In this document: positions 20,887-24,231 of the stretch, piece by piece | How positions within the stretch are numbered: the first letter of the stretch is position 1 | How the letters are laid out: each line of letters begins with the position of its first letter | Assembly: GCA_964550665.1 (NCBI GenBank) | Contig: CAZJZW010000010.1 | Span: forward strand, 1-24,231 | DNA from: JAUPTX01 sp964550665 | Lineage (GTDB): Bacteria; Patescibacteriota; Minisyncoccia; Phycocordibacterales; CSBR16-119 | Direction of reading: 5' to 3' | DNA length: 24,231 nt | Notes under the pieces: generated by a model | Databases searched by the model: none | The model's input: only the letters and a program-made list of their open reading frames with translations | Told to the model about the DNA's origin: nothing | Translations under genes and position numbers: made by a program

Positions 20887-21783
20887 ATGGGACTTGCCAC
20901 AAAAGCAATAAAACAGAAAATAAAATCTGTTAAGAATATCAAAAAGATAACAAAAACTATGGAAATGGTTTCTGTTTCTAAGATGAAAAAGACGACAGAG
21001 CGAGCAACTCGTGGTCGCGCTTATTCAAGATATGCTTTAGAGCTTTTGCACCACATCGCTGGCGAAGACCATATTTCACACCCATTTTTGGAAGAGAAAA
21101 AGACAGGGAAATCTTTGGTTGTGGTTATCTCTTCAAACAAAGGTTTAGCTGGGGCTTACAACGTAAACATCTCAAAAGCTTTAGGCAAATATAAACTTTC
21201 CGCTAAAAAAGAAATCGACTGTATTACTATCGGTAAGCAATCAGAAAAATCAGCAAGGAGAAACGAGTTAAACATAGTTGCTAGTTTCATCGAGTTCTCA
21301 GAAAAAAGTACATCAGAAGAATTTTTGGTAATCAGAGACATGATTGTAGATCAATTCAGAACTGGTAAATATGAGGCAGTGAAAGTTCTTTACACAGAGT
21401 TCAAATCATCTACTAGCTATAAACCTTTCTTGATGCAGGTCTTGCCAGTTAAAGAAGAGATTTACAAAGACCTACTCCTTTTTAATGATTCTAAACCAGA
21501 AAAAAATACAAAGAAAAATAAATTCAGTCAGTACACATTTGAACCCAGCGAAGCAGAAGTTTTAGACACTGTTATAAGACAACTTCTAGAACAAGCGATC
21601 TTTCACACATTTTTAGAGTCACTTGCTTCTGAACACAGTTCTCGAATGTTCGCCATGAAAAACGCAACAGATTCTGCAAATACAATGGTTTCAGATCTGA
21701 CACTTTATTACAACAGAGTAAGACAAGGTGCCATCACGCAAGAGATTGCGGAAATAGTCGGGGGCGCTGCAGCAATGAATTAG
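20887..21783 (+). CDS. atpG: F-type ATP synthase subunit gamma
   Basis: Gamma is the central shaft that couples ring rotation to catalysis. The N-terminal helix (IKQKIKSVKNIKKITKTMEMVS) and the C-terminal helix (MKNATDSANTMVSDLTLYYNRVRQGAITQEI) that form its antiparallel coiled coil are both present around a Rossmann-like middle with VVVISSNKGLAGAYN. The 298-residue length is ordinary. A lysine-rich stretch (KPEKNTKKNKFSQ) near 205 is a likely surface loop. Confidence 0.98.
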   Translation: MGLATKAIKQKIKSVKNIKKITKTMEMVSVSKMKKTTERATRGRAYSRYALELLHHIAGEDHISHPFLEEKKTGKSLVVVISSNKGLAGAYNVNISKALGKYKLSAKKEIDCITIGKQSEKSARRNELNIVASFIEFSEKSTSEEFLVIRDMIVDQFRTGKYEAVKVLYTEFKSSTSYKPFLMQVLPVKEEIYKDLLLFNDSKPEKNTKKNKFSQYTFEPSEAEVLDTVIRQLLEQAIFHTFLESLASEHSSRMFAMKNATDSANTMVSDLTLYYNRVRQGAITQEIAEIVGGAAAMN

Positions 21784-21805
21784 TTTATAAAATTATTAAA
21801 AAGTT

Positions 21806-23212
21806 ATGGAAAAAAATAAAACAAATGAAGGACAAATAACACAAATCATGGGACCAGTCGTAGACGTCCGTTTTTCTGATGGAAGTTTGCCTGAGATTTA
21901 CAACGCGCTTGAAGTTGTGACAGATGGTCAAAAGGTTGTCCTTGAGGTTTCTTCTCACTTGGGTGCAAACGAAGTTCGTGCTATCTCTATGACTTCAACT
22001 GACGGTCTGCAAAGAGGTCAGAAAGTAAAGAACTCTGGCGGACCTATTTCTGTACCAGTAGGGCCAGAAGTCCTCGGAAGAATGTTTGACGTTGTCGGAG
22101 AACCGATAGACGAGAAAGAAGCTCCAAAAAATTCTAAAAGATATCCTATCCACCGAGCTGCTCCAGAATTTAAAGATCAATCTCAAAACACAGAAATACT
22201 AGAAACTGGTATTAAAGTTGTTGACCTCATCTGCCCATTCCTAAAAGGAGGAAAGGTTGGACTATTTGGAGGAGCCGGCGTGGGTAAGACTGTTGTTATC
22301 CAAGAACTTATTCACAACATCGCATCTGAGCACGGAGGTTACTCTATATTTGCCGGTGTGGGAGAACGAACTCGAGAAGGAAACGACCTCTACCGAGAAA
22401 TGGAAGACTCTGGCGTGCTTGATAAAACAGCGCTAGTGTTCGGACAAATGAATGAACCACCTGGTGCTCGAGCCCGAGTTGCGTTATCAGCTCTTGCGAT
22501 GGCGGAATATTTCCGAGACGAAGAGGGAAGAGACCTTTTGCTTTTCATCGACAACATTTTCCGATTTACTCAAGCTGGTTCTGAGGTATCTGCACTTTTG
22601 GGACGTATGCCATCTGCGGTGGGATACCAGCCAACTCTGGCGACAGAAATGGGTAATCTTCAAGAAAGAATTACTTCAACAAACAAAGGTTCAATCACAT
22701 CTATCCAAGCCGTTTATGTGCCAGCTGACGACTTAACAGATCCAGCGCCAGCGACAACTTTCACTCACTTAGACTCGACAGTTTCTCTATCACGTCCACT
22801 TTCTGAGCTTGGTATTTACCCTGCTGTGGATCCACTAGACTCAACTTCAACAATCCTCGACCCGAACATCGTCGGTGCTGAACACTACGATGTGGCTCGA
22901 GGTGTTCAAAAAGTTTTGCAAAAGTACAAAGACTTGCAAGATATCATCGCGATTCTAGGTATGGACGAACTATCGGATGACGACAAACTTACAGTTTCTC
23001 GCGCTCGAAAGATTCAAAAATTCCTTTCACAGCCTTTCTTCGTAGCAGAACAATTTACTGGCGCTCCAGGAATTTACGTGCCAGTTAAAAACACAATCAA
23101 ATCTTTCAAAGAAATTTTGGAAGGAAAATATGACCATATTAGTGAACAACACTTCTATATGAAAGGTGCTATTGAAGATGTTGTAAAAGCACACGAAGCC
23201 TCTAAAAAATAG
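21806..23212 (+). CDS. atpD: F-type ATP synthase subunit beta
   Basis: Beta is the catalytic subunit. Walker A is GGAGVGKT (155-162, Lys 161). The catalytic glutamate is Glu 187 in GVGERTREGNDLY. Walker B (LLLFIDNIFRFTQAGSEVS) and the DELSDDDK lever segment are present. All key residues are kept and the 468-residue length is standard, so the enzyme should be active even though other subunits are reduced. Confidence 0.99.
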   Translation: MEKNKTNEGQITQIMGPVVDVRFSDGSLPEIYNALEVVTDGQKVVLEVSSHLGANEVRAISMTSTDGLQRGQKVKNSGGPISVPVGPEVLGRMFDVVGEPIDEKEAPKNSKRYPIHRAAPEFKDQSQNTEILETGIKVVDLICPFLKGGKVGLFGGAGVGKTVVIQELIHNIASEHGGYSIFAGVGERTREGNDLYREMEDSGVLDKTALVFGQMNEPPGARARVALSALAMAEYFRDEEGRDLLLFIDNIFRFTQAGSEVSALLGRMPSAVGYQPTLATEMGNLQERITSTNKGSITSIQAVYVPADDLTDPAPATTFTHLDSTVSLSRPLSELGIYPAVDPLDSTSTILDPNIVGAEHYDVARGVQKVLQKYKDLQDIIAILGMDELSDDDKLTVSRARKIQKFLSQPFFVAEQFTGAPGIYVPVKNTIKSFKEILEGKYDHISEQHFYMKGAIEDVVKAHEASKK

Positions 23213-23229
23213 TTTTAGATTGGTTAAAA

Positions 23230-23655
23230 ATGTCTAATAAAAAATTACAACTTAAAATAATTACCCCCGACTCAGTAATATATGAGAGTCAGGATATTTC
23301 TTATGTTAATCTTATGACTGGGGCTGGAGAACTAACTATTCTGGCTGATCACATTCCGCTCATCACTACTATAAAAACTGGTCAGATAAAAGTAGGAAAG
23401 GAGGGGGATGTTTTTGCTTTAGCTGTGTCGACAGGAATACTTGAAGTTCAAAAAGGTGGTCACGTTGTGATTTTGGCTGAACGTTCTGAAATGGCACATC
23501 TTATTGATGTAAAAAGAGCAGAAGAAGCATATAAACGTGCTGAGGATCTTCGTGAAAAAATAAAAGATGAAGAGGAGGTTGATGACGCAAAAGTTCAAGC
23601 TACCATCGACAAAGAGTTAAACAGAATTAAAGTGGGAAATAAGTGGAGAAAATAA
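23230..23655 (+). CDS. atpC: F-type ATP synthase subunit epsilon
   Basis: Epsilon binds the foot of gamma and can hold back ATP hydrolysis. The N-terminal beta sandwich is typical (LKIITPDSVIYES, GAGELTILADHIPLITTIKTG), followed by a two-helix C-terminal part (KRAEEAYKRAEDLREKIKDE) of normal length. Both inhibitory helices therefore seem present. It is the last gene of the operon, ahead of a strong terminator. Confidence 0.97.
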   Translation: MSNKKLQLKIITPDSVIYESQDISYVNLMTGAGELTILADHIPLITTIKTGQIKVGKEGDVFALAVSTGILEVQKGGHVVILAERSEMAHLIDVKRAEEAYKRAEDLREKIKDEEEVDDAKVQATIDKELNRIKVGNKWRK

Positions 23656-23670
23656 TCGTGTAATAAAAAT

Positions 23671-23702
23671 AAAAGCCCTGCGATGTTGCGGGGCTTTTTT
23701 TT
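23671..23702. terminator. ATP operon terminator, usable in both directions
   Basis: AAAAGCCCTGC (23671-23681) pairs with GCGGGGCTTTT (23688-23698) around GATGTT, with one G-U pair and a T-run to 23702. On the minus strand TTTTATTTTTATTA follows, so it can also end the gene at 23725-24081. Confidence 0.93.
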
Positions 23703-23724
23703 AAGCCTACTCTTATTTGTTTGA

Positions 23725-24081
23725 CTAGATTTTCACAGGCTCTTTCCAATCAGAACGAATCTGTGTGCAGATGGTGTATGTAGAGTTGAATATCACAAAA
23801 TATACTGGTATTTCAATTTCTTCGCCATTTTCGAGTGATAACATGCACATAACTGCCATTTTATTATCTATTGGCACGTTACCTTGCTCGCGGGCCTTCA
23901 GATGAATCTTCTTGACAAGACTCACAACTTCTGTGAGTTTGCTATTATTGTGATAATTATCTTCTGCAATGATTGACGATCCTCCTATTGCACCAGTTTT
24001 ATAGGGCCAATACTCTATGGGTGTGAGCCCATTCTCTTGGGAAAGAATCTTGTTCCAAAGTTCTAAGTTGTGGATGATCAT
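23725..24081 (-). CDS. Unrecognised soluble protein, 118 aa
   Basis: The family is not recognised. No signal peptide or membrane helix is visible, so it is probably cytoplasmic. The N-terminal half is polar (MIIHNLELWNKILSQENG, EYWPYKTGAIGGSSIIAEDN), and the C-terminal half alternates as if in beta strands (MAVMCMLSLENGEEIEIPVYFVIFNSTYTICTQI). It forms a single-gene minus-strand unit with a good promoter, and it shares the atp terminator. It ends with TAG. Confidence 0.7.
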   Translation of the reverse strand: MIIHNLELWNKILSQENGLTPIEYWPYKTGAIGGSSIIAEDNYHNNSKLTEVVSLVKKIHLKAREQGNVPIDNKMAVMCMLSLENGEEIEIPVYFVIFNSTYTICTQIRSDWKEPVKI

Positions 24082-24102
24082 AGTGTTTTGATTCTATACT
24101 AT

Positions 24103-24131
24103 CTAATATCATTGTGCATAGGCAAAGTCAA
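24103..24131 (-). promoter_or_regulatory. Promoter of the 23725-24081 gene
   Basis: On the minus strand TTGACT (24131-24126) and TATTAG (24108-24103) are 17 bp apart, with TGA before the -10 box. Confidence 0.65.
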
Positions 24132-24144
24132 GAAAGTTTTCAAG

Positions 24145-24172
24145 TTGCAAAAAAGTAAAAAGTAGGTAAAAT
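24145..24172 (+). promoter_or_regulatory. tRNA-Ala promoter
   Basis: TTGCAA (24145-24150) and TAAAAT (24167-24172) are 16 bp apart. The predicted start is a few bases before the tRNA 5' end at 24183, consistent with a short 5' leader. Confidence 0.65.
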
Positions 24173-24182
24173 TGTCTTGTTT

Positions 24183-24231
24183 GGGCCTATAGCTCAGTTG
24201 GTAGAGCAGTCGCTTTGCAAGCGAAAGGTCA
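24183..24231 (+). tRNA. tRNA-Ala (UGC), cut off by the window end
   Basis: The acceptor strand GGGCCTA is followed by TA, the D arm GCTC-AGTTGGTA-GAGC, and the anticodon loop TTTGCAA with anticodon TGC (Ala). In the anticodon stem GTCGC faces GCGAA, so four pairs form and the outermost is a G-A mismatch. The T arm and 3' acceptor strand lie beyond the window. Confidence 0.93.

Overview
The window looks like part of a genome from the Candidate Phyla Radiation (Patescibacteria, most likely a Parcubacteria-type lineage), assembled from a metagenome. This is inferred from several features together: AT-rich genes, very tight gene packing, pared-down versions of conserved proteins (prolyl-tRNA synthetase without its editing domain, UvrA without its insertion domain, UvrC without its helix-hairpin-helix domain, a short ATP synthase delta subunit), a divergent Ddl-like ligase, and almost no Shine-Dalgarno sequences. 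The genetic code appears standard, since TGA is used as a stop. No rRNA or marker tree is available here to fix the lineage.

Layout. 1-1383: an unrecognised 387-residue all-helical protein with its own promoter, leader hairpin and terminator. 1433-6242: a plus-strand operon of proS, mreB, mreC, a small protein with an ADP-ribosyltransferase-like HGS motif, and tgt. 6241-6648: a minus-strand zinc-ribbon gene cassette. 6649-9197: uvrB and a GIY-YIG protein. 9262-10225: three small minus-strand membrane-protein genes. 10239-12942: uvrA. 12941-13236: another minus-strand small membrane-protein gene. 13210-14520: uvrC. 14526-14917: a gene-poor stretch holding a 10-bp-stem hairpin, a 157-bp imperfect palindrome with a perfect 38-bp core, and a promoter-to-terminator unit that looks like a structured small RNA or a leaderless 28-residue peptide. 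14947-15147: a small Cys/His-rich protein. 15344-16933: ddl-like gene and tag. 17055-23702: a complete F-type ATP synthase operon (atpZ-like, B, E, F, H, A, G, D, C). 23725-24131: a minus-strand orphan gene. 24145-24231: a tRNA-Ala(UGC), cut by the window end.

How it fits together. The plus strand carries nearly all conserved genes: wall and shape (mreBC, ddl-like), translation and tRNA modification (proS, tgt), DNA repair (uvrA, uvrB, uvrC, tag) and energy coupling (atp). Between them sit small orphan cassettes, mostly on the minus strand. Each has a near-consensus -35/-10 promoter, and several end in a hairpin shared with the converging conserved gene. The conserved genes proS, uvrB, uvrC and ddl instead have a -10 box ending only 6-8 bases before the ATG, the geometry expected of leaderless mRNAs.

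Assembly. Both 100-N gaps (6742-6841 and 15226-15325) are flanked by identical 55-bp copies of the same sequence. Removing one copy plus the Ns restores an uninterrupted uvrB and a clean ddl promoter and start, so neither gap probably hides missing sequence.
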